Shown: positions 27,102-41,671, numbered from the stretch's first letter. The stretch: 64,000 bases of DNA from Paramecium octaurelia (GCA_905182995.1 CAJJDP010000054.1:192964-256963), one strand, 5' to 3'. Notes: a model not told the origin generated them from the sequence alone. A program made the numbers and translations.

Positions 27102-28513
27102 ATGAGAAAATTTATATCGAAAAATCCAGCCACAAAAGAGGCAGTACGTGAATTCAATTTTCTTAGTGATGAAGAGTTACAGCAATTAATTCAATAATCA
27201 AAATAAGGATATGAAATCAATAGGAATAGTCCGCACTAAATTAAACAATAGAAGTTGTTGAAGTGCATTTAATATTGATATTAATAGATTATCTGATTTA
27301 TTGAACGAAAATTAAGAGAAATATGCAAGATTAATATCATAAGAAGTAGGCAAACCAATCAGTTAATCAAGAGCAGAAGTAAAGAAATCAGCAAATTATT
27401 GCAAATATTATGCTGAGAATATCGATAAATATTCACAACCTCAAATAGTGAAAACTGAAGCAAAAAATAGTTATGTTTAATATTCACCTATTGGAACTAT
27501 CTACTCAATATCACCTTTCAATTTTCCATTTTGGTTATGTATATCACATTTTATATTTAGGTTTTAAACCAATAATTCCAATGTTGGTAGTTGGTAATGC
27601 AGTAATCCATAGACCTTCAGATTCAACAGGTCTTTGTGGAATAGCTTTATAGGAGTTATTCATATTGGCTGGATTCAATTAATATATATTTTAGAATGCA
27701 TTTACAACTGCTTAATAATTAGATTAAGTGATGGCTCATCCTTATATATAAGGTGTATCATTCACAGGTTCGACAGCTGCAGGTTCAATAATAGGAGCTA
27801 ATGCTGGTAAATATTTAAAAAGAAGTGTCTTGGAATTGGGAGGATCAGATCCATTTTGTGTATTGTAAAATGCAAATGTAGAATTGGCAGTTTAATTGGC
27901 TCTTAAATCAAGAATAGCTAATTGTGGATAAGTATGCTTTTCAGCAAAAAGATTCATAGTTCATTTTCAATATTATGATGTATTTAAAGAAAAATTAGTA
28001 AATGCATTGCAGTAATTGAAAATTGGCGATCCTTTATTAGACACAACTGAATTAGGTCCGATGGCTAGAGAAGATTTAATTACAAATCTTTTGCATTAGA
28101 TTAAGAAGGGAGTGGAGTAAGGAGCAAATATAGTTTATGGCGGAACTAGATTAAAGGAGAATGAAAATTTTATGTTGCCAACAGTAGCAGAGGTGGATGA
28201 GAAAAATTTATTGGCAAAAGAAGAGACATTTGGACCATTGTTTGCTTTAATAAAAGCAAATACTAACGATGAAATATTGAGAATTGCAAATAACACATCA
28301 TATGGATTAGGTGCAGTAGTTATTAGCAATGACAAGTAAGAGATTGAGTTATTTGTGAATAATCTAGAAGCAGGAATGGTGTTTGTGAATGAAATTGTCA
28401 AATCAGATTAAAGATTACCATCTGGAGGTATAAAAGGATCTGGATATGGAAGAGAATGTGGTGAATGGGGAGTTTAAAACTTTGCTAATGTTAAGACAGT
28501 TTGGATCGAATGA
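27102..28513 (+). CDS. Aldehyde dehydrogenase (SSADH-like)
   Basis: Introns 27263-27287 and 27539-27560 removed leave 454 residues, normal for the ALDH superfamily. Seen motifs: SPFNFPFW (substrate channel), the NAD-site block [11 protein letters not shown], catalytic Glu in [12 protein letters not shown] and nucleophile Cys in [26 protein letters not shown] and the closing [17 protein letters not shown] are also present. The overall look is closest to class-I type succinate-semialdehyde dehydrogenases of the GabD/Sad type: NAD(P)+-dependent oxidation of an aldehyde to its acid. The protein has no evident targeting peptide. Substrate preference is inference. It stands opposite a run of minus-strand genes, with a 279-bp upstream gap. 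Confidence 0.92.
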
Positions 28514-28744
28514 ATTTGTTTCAATTATATTCATAAAATGAATTAGAATGATTGGTTCTAATAAAAAATTTTAATAAATAGAGTGTTTTTTTGTCTAAAT
28601 CAAATAATAATTATATGGTAATCTTATAATTTTCTAATGTAAATTATTCATTATTCTTATGGATTTAGATGAAAATTTCATTATTCAGAATTAGTAGATC
28701 CTTTGAATTCATTTATTATTAATTTAATTAATATTAATATTAAT

Positions 28745-31700
28745 ATGCTTAATTAATATCTAAAATTACTTCGCATAGAGTGGGAATAAATATTTAGTGA
28801 TGATTTATCAGATTTACTAAGAGAAGATCTAAAATTATCTTTATAAAATTAATCCATTATAGAATCGGAGTTTATTTCATTAACCAAATCAAAAGTCGAA
28901 AATAAATCAGAATATGAAAACTTTTTCAACAAAAAAAGGGAATCCCCTTTCTTTTCTACTTACTTACTTATAAATGCTGTTATTCGACATTATTATTCAT
29001 AAACATCAAATATATTAGACGAATAATCCACTTGTATTTAATTATTTTTTTCATCCTCATAAAAAATAGCTATTGAATCTATGATAGATTGTCTAGAAAA
29101 TTTCCTTTCTGAATATGAATAATTATCGGAAATCAATGAAATTGTCAAATAAATTCTATTCGAAATCTGTTATGAGGTTGGTGGCAATGTGATTATCTAT
29201 GTAAAGTAGATGATGTAAAATAATGATCAAATACTGTAATAATATTCATACATCAAGCCATTCATTTCGTTATAAAAATTAATAAAAATTATTATACCCT
29301 TAAATTTTAAGAAAAAATAAAATATAAGGCCTTTGATTTATTAAATTATATTAGCAAATACTTTGTATTTCACTTATTTAAATATTATTGATATCACTTA
29401 ATTTATAGAGATAAATGACTTATTTTAATACTGTTTCATGCATAACTCTACGCAACTTCAAGATTTAATTTATATTGAATAATTTTAGGAGATTACATTT
29501 TTTTAGGTATACTCATCATGTTTAAAATAAAATTATCAATAAATTTAATACATTTAAATTATAGAGTAAAATTTATAAAAGTGGATTTACCAAATAAAAG
29601 AGAAGGATGATATCAATTATTATTTACTTTTCATTTATTTGCTACAAGTAATCGAGTTTGTTGATAATATCAAATTGGACACAGAATTATTGTAATTTAG
29701 AAGTCAATCAATAATTGCGTTGATATAATAATAGAATCATAAAGTTGTTGGTCATATGCTCAAGTAATTCTTATATAATCCAAAATTATACTCTTATTTG
29801 TATATTTTTGATTTGATTGTTGAAAATTCAAACAAATAAATCAAATTATCCTATTATCTTTTCATTGGAGAATAATTATTAGAGTTAAACAGCAACTCTA
29901 AAATATTAAATATACACACCGATATTCATATAAAAGAATTAAAGCACTTTGTGAATGACAATAATATAAACACTCAACAGCTTATTCAATTTATTATATA
30001 TTTATGTAAATACTACCACTAATTTAATTAAGAACAAAAGATAGAATTCAACTCTTCGATTATTCAATATTATACATAAGAAATCCAAGATCAGTATTAT
30101 TATAAGATATTTGATCATTAGCTTTTAGAACTAATCGAGAATGAATCTATTTATTAGATAATAATCGATATTGCTATTTCAAATTCCTCCAATTCTTTGC
30201 AGCATAGTTATGGTTACTTAAATTTCATATAGTAAGTAATAATTTTTGGCATTAATTTAGTCTATATAACGGAATTCTGTAAGCTTTCAGAATATTCTAA
30301 AATTTATTTCAATTTTAATGAGATCATGCAAGATAAATAAGAAAGGAGAGTATAAAAAAAACATAAATTATAAAAAGGGGAAGGGAACCAAGATTATCAA
30401 ATATTTATTGTCAAATTTGACAAAGTTTACTTAAATAGTATAGACTATTTACTATTTTATAATCAAGGCTTCTAATAAAAATATTGGATAACATAAAATC
30501 ACCACTGAAATCTATCATAAAATTACATATTTAATTTACATGATATTATGGTTAAATGATGAGAAAGAGATGCTGAATTCAGATTCCATTTAATAAATGT
30601 GTTTAGAATTATGCTATATTCACTATAAATTTACAATAAATCTTATTATTACACTTCAATATGCTGGCATTCTCGAATCTAATACACTATATTAAATAAT
30701 TAACAATATCAATGTTATTGCTTATGGATATGATTATAACATTTAAATTAAGGACATTTACTTTGATAAGAATGAGAATTTATTGAATACAGCATATATA
30801 TTTTCAAATTTAAATTAGAGATAAGTTTAGTTAAAATTAGTCTTTTACAAATTCTATGAAACAAGTTTAAGTATTTTATTCGAAGTGCCTAATATACAAA
30901 TAGAGAGTAAATTCTATTTATAGATGCTAAAATTCTAATTAGAAACATCAATTTCCCTTGTCCTTTCCTTTTAAGATTACTATCCTAAATTTATTTTCTA
31001 TTTCAGATTAGCAAGAGATCCAGAGATAATAAGTTTAATGCAGTAATGTATCGTCATAGTGATTTCGTTGAATTAAGATCCTCAAATAATTAAATAACTG
31101 TTTGAAACATTAAGTCAACATTAATCAACAATTTTAATGAATGATTTGGATGACTTGTAATTAGATGCTTATGATTAGGACGAAATTAAATAAACTTATA
31201 AAATGGCGAATTTATCACTTCATAGAATTCCTTTGCTATAATGCAACTATAGTCTTTTAATATAATTAGTAGATGATAAAGATTATTACATTAAAGTTTT
31301 CAAAATAATTATAGAGATATTTTAACTAGTTTACTAAAAGTGGTCATAATTGAAAGAATAATCAAATCTCCTTTATTTTTAAGGCGGCACATCATCTCTT
31401 TAGATGCATTCTCTCCTAATCCTATTTCAATACTTGAAGGAAAAATGAGAATAAAAATTGTTATTTCAGAGAATGAAAGTTCCAAACTTTAAGACCTAGA
31501 TCAAATGAAATTAGGATTATTTCTAGATNTTAATTTAGTCTATATAACGGAATTCTGTAAGCTTTCAGAATATTCTAAAATTTATTTCAATTTTAATGAG
31601 ATCATGCAAGATAAATAAGAAAGGAGAGTATAAAAAAAACATAAATTATAAAAAGGGGAAGGGAACCAAGATTATCAAATATTTATTGTCAAATTTGACA

Positions 31701-34700
31701 AAGTTTACTTAAATAGTATAGACTATTTACTATTTTATAATCAAGGCTTCTAATAAAAATATTGGATAACATAAAATCACCACTGAAATCTATCATAAAA
31801 TTACATATTTAATTTACATGATATTATGGTTAAATGATGAGAAAGAGATGCTGAATTCAGATTCCATTTAATAAATGTGTTTAGAATTATGCTATATTCA
31901 CTATAAATTTACAATAAATCTTATTATTACACTTCAATATGCTGGCATTCTCGAATCTAATACACTATATTAAATAATTAACAATATCAATGTTATTGCT
32001 TATGGATATGATTATAACATTTAAATTAAGGACATTTACTTTGATAAGAATGAGAATTTATTGAATACAGCATATATATTTTCAAATTTAAATTAGAGAT
32101 AAGTTTAGTTAAAATTAGTCTTTTACAAATTCTATGAAACAAGTTTAAGTATTTTATTCGAAGTGCCTAATATACAAATAGAGAGTAAATTCTATTTATA
32201 GATGCTAAAATTCTAATTAGAAACATCAATTTCCCTTGTCCTTTCCTTTTAAGATTACTATCCTAAATTTATTTTCTATTTCAGATTAGCAAGAGATCCA
32301 GAGATAATAAGTTTAATGCAGTAATGTATCGTCATAGTGATTTCGTTGAATTAAGATCCTCAAATAATTAAATAACTGTTTGAAACATTAAGTCAACATT
32401 AATCAACAATTTTAATGAATGATTTGGATGACTTGTAATTAGATGCTTATGATTAGGACGAAATTAAATAAACTTATAAAATGGCGAATTTATCACTTCA
32501 TAGAATTCCTTTGCTATAATGCAACTATAGTCTTTTAATATAATTAGTAGATGATAAAGATTATTACATTAAAGTTTTCAAAATAATTATAGAGATATTT
32601 TAACTAGTTTACTAAAAGTGGTCATAATTGAAAGAATAATCAAATCTCCTTTATTTTTAAGGCGGCACATCATCTCTTTAGATGCATTCTCTCCTAATCC
32701 TATTTCAATACTTGAAGGAAAAATGAGAATAAAAATTGTTATTTCAGAGAATGAAAGTTCCAAACTTTAAGACCTAGATCAAATGAAATTAGGATTATTT
32801 CTAGATAATTTTGAATATGCTGAAAAATTAACCATTTTTACTTTATATTTTTCAAAAAATCAAGAAATTCAATTTGCTACTTGTAAGCTAAAGAAATTTA
32901 TTATCATTTATAAAGAAGATGAATTCTATTAGGAATAAGATTACCTAACTAATCTAGACTTGACATCTTGGTTTAATATAGATTTTTAATTAAAAAACAA
33001 TTAAAATCTAATGATTTAAATTAACGAATAGAATTTAATATTTTAAGTGTAATAACAAGATAATTAACAACTCCAATTTTCTAAGTTCATTTTTGGAGTT
33101 AAAATGAATGATCAATTATAGGAAACAAATGAGGATTTCAATAATTCAATTGAACTATTAGATTAATACTCATTTGAGGGAATAGTATCAGAATTTTATT
33201 TAATTATCAATAACTCTAAGATCTAATTTGAACAAATTAAAAAATCAAATTCAAAGCGATAAACACTGAAATTTATTAATTAAGAAGTCTTAAATTAAAA
33301 TTAGTTGAAATTCGATTAGTTATTTTCGATTTCACCAGTTATGCAAAATGAATGCACAATATGTTGTCAGAATGTCTATAAATTAGATATAAAAAAAGGA
33401 ACTAATTTCATCCAAAAGTGCGGAGGATTCAACATCTTTAATATGATTTTAGATTTATTATATACTGTCTGTGAAAATATAAATGCAAGAGATTCTGAAA
33501 AAATTATCATTTTGGTATTGAAAATATTTTAAGAAAATATATTAATGTACGATTCTAAAGTGAATAGTTTTTTTAAATCCTAAAATCTATAAAACATCGA
33601 AGAGAATTGCAAAAGATGGATAAATATAAATTAAATGATTTCAAATGAATTCATCATTTAATTACTATCAATTTATACGAAACTATAAAATGAGTAAGAA
33701 TCCTTTTTGTTTCTCGTTACTATAATTAAAATATTAGACAATAAGTTCACTACCTTTGATTAAATAAAGCTCATAAGTACAAGTAGAATAATTCAGAAAT
33801 TGACAACTCCATAGTGTTTAAGAAAATTCATGAACATCCAATTGTATTATGAAAGTAGATATTTATTTGCTTAAGTGTCAATGGAAATAAGTTAAGCCTT
33901 TCTTAAAATTGAAGAAAAAAATCTGTTTTCATATTCCTTATTTAAATGCATTCAATATCAAGGAGTTGTGATGATACCATAAATTAATCCCATCACAATT
34001 TTTTTTAATTTATTAGTGAGCTAAAAATGCTTTAATTTATTCACTTTAGATATATTGTAAATAATAGATATTTTAATAGAAGATAGAATGAAATAAAAAA
34101 TTAACATAAGAATTGAGGAAGAGACCACTTTAAACAGTTTTAAAATAAAGATTTTTTAAATTTTAAAGAAGTAATAGAAATAATTTAGGAGCAATCAATC
34201 ATTTATTTATGAATTTGAAACAATTGATAAACTTTATGAATTGACATTTTCCATTTATTTATCATTAGTTTAATAATTAAGATATAATTCTAAAGAAAAT
34301 CGAGAATTGGATTCATTATAAATTTATTTTGATTATTTCTTAAAGAAAAGAATTGAGGTTGGATCATAATTAATTTCAAAAGTGCTAACCTTAATTAATT
34401 AATTTGAGGAGGATGCACTATTAATAAAGCTACTCTTAAGGTTTTAGAGTTAATTGATTTTAAATCTATTAATAAAGGAGTCAGTTAAGATTACTATAAT
34501 AATTTGGTATTTGGATATATTTAAAAATGCTGCTCTAAAAAAATAGAGTTTGAACATTTTAATTTTAAATCTATTAAAATTATCAAATTTTCCTTTGTTG
34601 ATGAAACAACTTATGACTATTTCTTTAGAGAACAAGCAAAAATCTTTAGATTTATTCACATATTTAATTATATATCTTATAGAAGTGTATCCAAATTTGA

Positions 34701-37700
34701 CTAGCGAGCTCTTATATGAAGTGCATATTAAAAGCTAAATACTTAGTAATAATAGTTTTAATTCATATCTATAAGTAGTTTACCACACAACAATTTCATT
34801 TTATGCTCTGAAATAAGTGCAGTAATTTCAAGGTAAAGAGGATGAGAGTAAATTAGTAAATATCATAGTTCTATATATGCATATTGAATAATGTATTGGA
34901 GAAATATCAAATCTTTAAATTGTTGATTGGAACAATTACTCTTAGATAATGGAAAAGGGCCTTGATTTATTTAATTATTTAGGAATCTTATTTTATGATC
35001 ATGATTATTTCATTCCGAATTTTGAAGATACTTTTAACTTAGAATAAATTAAAGAAGATCATCATAAACTGAAAAAGTAAAATAATAAAATTCTACCTAA
35101 TGGAGGCATTAAAAGATTAATGCAATAATTAATTGCACCTTTTGTGAAGATTCCTTAAATGATTAAGCCAATAAGGAATTATTTATCGAAAAATAAATAT
35201 AGCATAGAAGGTAGAATTGATTCATAAAGTTACCAAAGAATTTAACAATTTATTGATCAAGAATTCTCAGTTTATCTATTTATAACAAAGAAATAATATA
35301 GATAACAGTTAGCAATAATGTTGCATAATGCAGATAATAATTTAGGGAGAATGAGAATCAAGGAAAAAGGATCTAAATTAGTTAAGCATTCTAAATTTTA
35401 TAAACTATTAGTTTATTATGCTTTATTTGAAAATAACTCACTTAATGAAAATTAAATAGATAAGTAAAATTTAAAACACTAAGATGAACTCTAAGAAATA
35501 CTTGGACTATGTAAATTGACCAAAATTATGGATTGGCAAAATGTGGATCCTAATTAAATTTAATGCTTTTTTCATCAACACAAAGAATCTTAAGGATAAA
35601 TATTGAAGGCTTTTAATAAACTTAATACACTAAAGTTGCAGGCTTAATCGAATTAAAAATCAATAATAGGCACACATGATTTATCATAAATAGATTTATC
35701 CAATAATCAATTAGCAAGTTCAATTCGAGTAAGCATATTTATGGATATTATAATTTACTATCAATTAATTCATAAATTTTGGGTGTTGTATCCTATAATA
35801 ATGGATCCATAAGAGAAACAAAAGACATAAAGTAAATTATTAGAATATCTAAAATCAAATTCTCTAACTTAATTTGAATATACTTAAAAGGAAAATTAAA
35901 GGACACATAGTACNTGACTATTTCTTTAGAGAACAAGCAAAAATCTTTAGATTTATTCACATATTTAATTATATATCTTATAGAAGTGTATCCAAATTTG
36001 ACTAGCGAGCTCTTATATGAAGTGCATATTAAAAGCTAAATACTTAGTAATAATAGTTTTAATTCATATCTATAAGTAGTTTACCACACAACAATTTCAT
36101 TTTATGCTCTGAAATAAGTGCAGTAATTTCAAGGTAAAGAGGATGAGAGTAAATTAGTAAATATCATAGTTCTATATATGCATATTGAATAATGTATTGG
36201 AGAAATATCAAATCTTTAAATTGTTGATTGGAACAATTACTCTTAGATAATGGAAAAGGGCCTTGATTTATTTAATTATTTAGGAATCTTATTTTATGAT
36301 CATGATTATTTCATTCCGAATTTTGAAGATACTTTTAACTTAGAATAAATTAAAGAAGATCATCATAAACTGAAAAAGTAAAATAATAAAATTCTACCTA
36401 ATGGAGGCATTAAAAGATTAATGCAATAATTAATTGCACCTTTTGTGAAGATTCCTTAAATGATTAAGCCAATAAGGAATTATTTATCGAAAAATAAATA
36501 TAGCATAGAAGGTAGAATTGATTCATAAAGTTACCAAAGAATTTAACAATTTATTGATCAAGAATTCTCAGTTTATCTATTTATAACAAAGAAATAATAT
36601 AGATAACAGTTAGCAATAATGTTGCATAATGCAGATAATAATTTAGGGAGAATGAGAATCAAGGAAAAAGGATCTAAATTAGTTAAGCATTCTAAATTTT
36701 ATAAACTATTAGTTTATTATGCTTTATTTGAAAATAACTCACTTAATGAAAATTAAATAGATAAGTAAAATTTAAAACACTAAGATGAACTCTAAGAAAT
36801 ACTTGGACTATGTAAATTGACCAAAATTATGGATTGGCAAAATGTGGATCCTAATTAAATTTAATGCTTTTTTCATCAACACAAAGAATCTTAAGGATAA
36901 ATATTGAAGGCTTTTAATAAACTTAATACACTAAAGTTGCAGGCTTAATCGAATTAAAAATCAATAATAGGCACACATGATTTATCATAAATAGATTTAT
37001 CCAATAATCAATTAGCAAGTTCAATTCGAGTAAGCATATTTATGGATATTATAATTTACTATCAATTAATTCATAAATTTTGGGTGTTGTATCCTATAAT
37101 AATGGATCCATAAGAGAAACAAAAGACATAAAGTAAATTATTAGAATATCTAAAATCAAATTCTCTAACTTAATTTGAATATACTTAAAAGGAAAATTAA
37201 AGGACACATAGTACGGTTGAAGACTAAAGATAGTAATTGTTTAGTTGTTAAGTTGAAGATTAGTTATAATTACTTTTGTAAAAATTAAACAATTTTATTT
37301 TCGATAAAAAATTTAATTTTAAAGTTTTTGAGACTAGGCAATGGAAATGGGTAGTTGATTTGTAAGACTTCACAAGAAAACAACCATTTTTATAAATAAC
37401 TAAAATTAAATAATTATATTGTTCATAAGAGGAAAGAGATAATTAATTTGATTAATAATAATTTTATCAAACTTAAATAAGATCATCAATTAAAAAAGAA
37501 TAAGTTATACAAAATAAAGTCAATAATGCAATTATTAATCTTCAAAAAGGATCACCAGAAAACAATCAGGTAGGGACTACTAGATATAACTGTGAATATA
37601 TAACTTATCAAGGGGCTTATTAAGGAATGTTGATATTTAATGAAATAAATTACTCTATTCAGTTTTAACAATAAGAATTAGAATCAGAAGAAATATTTTC

Positions 37701-40250
37701 GAGTTCACAAGTGATTTAGACAACATAGGACATGTTCCTTGAAATTACTCTCGATAGAATAGTTAATGTGCACCCAAGGAGGTTTTTATTAATGGAAATT
37801 GCTATTGAGATATTTATTGATAGATAGAATTACTTCTTCAATTTATTCAAAAATTAAGAATAATAATTACTAATGTAAGAATTTAGAAAGAAGAAAGTTT
37901 AAGTAATTGATCCAAAATAAGAATTTAAGAAAATGAATTATTAAGAGAAATGGGTAGAAGGCTAATTATCAAACTTTCACTATTTAATGTTAGTGAACAT
38001 TTTTTCAGGAAGAACTTGCAACGATTTAAGTTAGTATTTTGTATTTCCTTGGGTTATTTAAAACTATAAGTCTAATAAAATTGCTTTCTCTTCAATAGAA
38101 GGATCAGATACACTTAGGGATCTCAAATTACCAATAGGTGCAATTGTGCAGAATCCTGAATAAATAATTAAAGATTATAAAGAGAGAGAAATAACATCTT
38201 CTAATGGTAACTATCAACATAAGCACCATTATTCAAATGCTTAAACAGTTCTCAAATATTTGATAAGATTGAACCCTTCAAAATTGATAGAAGAAATTAG
38301 TATGTCTGATAGACTATTTTCAAGTATAGAAAATTTATGGGATAATAGTATAAAGTATGATAATAAGGAATTGATTCCAGAATTTTACTATATGCCTGAA
38401 TTTCTAAGGAATATGTATTTGTATGATTATATCTAGTAATTTACTTCCTTTTGAGACATTACAATAACAGTCAAGAATCCCTGTTGTAGAATTGCCAAAA
38501 TGGGTTAAGACATAGACAGCTGAAGAGTTTGTTTATATAATGAGGCTAGCACTTGAGAGTGATAAAGTATCTACTGAATTGAATCACTGGATCGATTTGA
38601 TATTCGGAAATAAAAATAATGGATAAAACGCAGTCGATAATGCAAATATGTTTCATTATCTAACATACTAAGAAAATTTGAATACTTTGTTGAATTAAAT
38701 CAATGACAACTTAGCCATTTAATCATATTTAACTAAAATTTAAGATATTGGTTAAACACCTAAGTAATTATTCTAAAAGAATCATAAAAAGAGGAAATAT
38801 GGTTTGTAGGTATTTACAAATGAGATCCCTTATTTTTGCAATAATCTGAAAAAAAACAACAAGTTGTATGTCTTTAAGTAATTTGAAGAGATGAAAGAAT
38901 AATGCAAATCGTAAATTTTAGGGTTTTATCCCTATTCAAAAAAATGCATTTATATTTTGAAGTCTAATGATGAGACATACAATCATCTAACATTATTGGA
39001 GACTAAGCATTTCTAAGATTATCTTGATTTTTATCCTTAGATCGAACTTAAGCAGAAAGTTCAATTGCCTGAGCTAAAGATAGATGGGTGCAATCCTTAA
39101 AATATATTCAGTTTCATTTATGAATAGTAGTTTGATTTTGGGGATGGTTATGACTCTTAGTATTATAGTGTTTTTGAGGGGAAATAGAATTACAATTTGT
39201 ATTTATGTTTGGTAGGATTCCTTGATGATAACATTAAAATCTATGATTTAAGGAATAATATGAAGAAACTTAAGATAAATTTTCCATCCTAGGACTTAAA
39301 GAGATAAAAAAGAGCATCATGCATTAGATATCATGCAGCTTCAAAGATTTTAGCCATAGGTTCATTAGATGGCTTACTTTAATTATTTTAAATCCAATTC
39401 AACCAATAGTTAGAAGTTAAGGCAGTCTTTACTAAGTAATTAGAGAATGGAATTTTATGTATAGACTTAACAGATCTTCTTATTTTAACAGTAGACTATA
39501 AGAATATTGCAAATCTATTGAGTTTAGAAGGAAAGTAATATATCATAGATATAATAGTGTATTACTTACAATTTATATAGATAACTCAGATAAGTTCTGG
39601 CAATGTTGCATTTAAATGTATTTTCTAGTATTTAAGAGTGTAAAATCCTAAATTTACATATTTACGATGAATGGAGAATAATATCTGCAGACTGTGAACT
39701 TACTCGATAGAACTTCTTCTAAAAACATTTTGTTCACAACTCCCTTCTCATCTAAATTTGTATGACATAAAAGTTATAATCTTAGTTGTTGTATTCCTTA
39801 AATCAAAACGGAGAAGAAAATTGGCCTTAGTTTGTACCTGTCATTCATTATATCGATATATTTGATTTAAAGTTAAAGGGGATGTCAAACTTTAACAGCT
39901 TATTGGTCAATAATCAAATAGTTGTGAATAAGGGAAACTTAAAAGGAAGTGGAATATCTGCTCTCCATATAAGTTTTATGAGATGTAAAATAGATAAATA
40001 GAAAAAGATTAAACATATTTATTTGATTGCTGTTGATAATCAAATCTTATAATACATGGATGAACATTACGGTAGGATTTTATGTTATGATAATAGATTA
40101 TTTAACGATGCTGAGATATAAATTGAAGTAAGGAGGAGTTTGAATAAAAGTTAGATTATTATTATTACTTAATTATCATTTTAATTTATATAATTAACTT
40201 ATCGTTCTATCTCTAGGATTCTTAGGTAGTTAAGGTAGAGAATGTTATGA
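28745..40250 (+). CDS. Very large BEACH-WD40 protein
   Basis: About 2960 codons once both artefactual duplications and introns 30236-30260 and 38415-38436 are removed. The first two-thirds is helical and low in motifs. Then comes a PH-BEACH-like part ([20 protein letters not shown] near 37780-37840) and the BEACH domain, about 37930-38720. Its motifs include [76 protein letters not shown] and [21 protein letters not shown]-type strands follow. BEACH proteins (LYST, neurobeachin, LRBA, NBEAL) act in vesicle fission/fusion and lysosome-related traffic. Two frame breaks are unresolved: a TGA at 31446-31448 (second copy 32724-32726) and another at about 39668. They compensate each other. The end at 40250 overlaps the next gene and is uncertain. 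Confidence 0.85.
30252..31528. repeat. Direct repeat B, first copy (N-bridged)
   Basis: 1277 bp repeated at 31530-32806 after a single N at 31529, with no mismatch noticed. Lies inside the BEACH gene, starting in its first intron. Confidence 0.9.
31530..32806. repeat. Direct repeat B, second copy (N-bridged)
   Basis: Second copy of 30252-31528 (offset 1278). Removing one copy plus the N restores a continuous gene, so this is most likely an unmerged contig overlap. Confidence 0.9.
34614..35913. repeat. Direct repeat C, first copy (N-bridged)
   Basis: 1300 bp, repeated at 35915-37214 across the N at 35914, inside the BEACH gene. Identical by eye. Confidence 0.9.
35915..37214. repeat. Direct repeat C, second copy (N-bridged)
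   Basis: Second copy of 34614-35913 (offset 1301). The coding frame is restored when one copy and the N are removed. Confidence 0.9.
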
Positions 40251-41576
40251 ACTCATTACTTTTGGTAATTTCGGTTTACCTTATTTCAATGCTTCAGTTG
40301 TAATAGTTAATAACTATGAGAGATCTTTTTATTTTAATAGCAATTTCGGTAATGGCTATTAAACATCGATTTTAATTGGTGTTGGTTCTTCTGTAATTAA
40401 AAGTTCTTCCACACTGATGTTCCCATCTATCCTGATTGAACCTTCCTTAACAGATGTAGAATTAACTATAGATGTATTTAAATTCACTCGAGATGGTTCT
40501 ATTTCATTAATAGAAGTATCTTGAATAATCTTTTGTATTTTCACTCCTCCTTAAATTCCTTACACATATTATTAATATTCACTTTTAGTTAATTTCAATC
40601 CCTCTTCCCATAATTGCAAATTCTATTTATTCGAGAATGAAGGTCCTTATTTTTAATTCTAACCTTCGATTAAAGTAACACCTTTAGCTACTTCGATTTG
40701 ATCAAATACATTCTATTATTGTTTCTATTAAAAATTCATTTGACTTCCCAAAAAAGGTTTGTCTCCCTCTATTTTAACATATACAAATGACTTCCCAAAT
40801 TCAATCACCTTATTCTTTTCTTAAAACTACACCATCGAACTAACTCTGGGTCTGATAGGAGCCAATTACTCAACCTGAGGTATATTTTAAGGCATGAACT
40901 TACCCTCAAAATCAAAAGTATATTTCTTATCGCCTGTAAATGAACTTGCCAATAACCTGATCTATCTCAATTATTCTTTCTTCTCAGCAATCCTCTATTA
41001 TTCAGCCTACCACTTCTACTGTCGTAATTATTAATCTCTCTCCAACTATTATCTCAAACCTTAATCAAAGGGATCTTCCTCTACTTTTTGTTACATATTA
41101 ACAAATTCTGGCTCAAATGGTTCGAATTGAGTTTTAAGAATTTGTGAAGCTCTTTTTATTGTAACAGAACTTCTCTAATAGCCTGCATTAACGGAGAAAT
41201 GAGATTTAGTTACACTATGACTAGTATGTGTTGTCTAATGAAATCGCAGATCAATATTTGCAATATAACTTCTCCAACAATCTTGAATTCTTATTTCTGG
41301 TTCTGTTTCTAGAACCAAACCTTAATTAATCTTGTCTGTCATCATTTCATCAGGTTCATGAATGCCCAATTACACAACATCCTCTGAAAACTATAGTGTC
41401 CATTTTGGCATTATCAGAGGAATTGATTATTCGAGATGCTTTTCGATTAAAATCACACTAGAACGTCTTAAAATCTCTCTTATTATAGAACGAACTGCAA
41501 TCAAACTTTACGATATGTCAACAGCTATTTCTCTATAATCATCTAATTTTATAGATTATTATGAACTATAAGACAT
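40176..41576 (-). CDS. Unknown protein, 466 aa
   Basis: A single uninterrupted frame from ATG 41576 to TGA 40176-40178. The first 130 residues form a mixed helical domain (LIAVRSIIREILRRSSVILI, MPKWTLQFSEDVVQLGIHEP). A Gln/Arg-rich coiled coil follows (QQLERDQQLRQQKWQAEQQR). Next comes a conserved-looking beta motif KKYTFDFEGKFMPQNIPQ with RPRVSS, and then a low-complexity Ser/Pro/Lys tail. The YTFDFEGK motif reminds me of uncharacterised ciliary or sperm proteins of the C2orf81 kind, but this is not secure. No membrane segment or enzyme motif. The last 75 bp overlap the doubtful 3' end of the BEACH gene. Confidence 0.75.
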
Positions 41577-41671
41577 TTAATGTGATGATAAATTTTATTA
41601 TTCTGTTTTTCATTAGACTAATACATAGATATCATTCAATATTTAAAAAATATTTCTTCAATTTAGTTATT

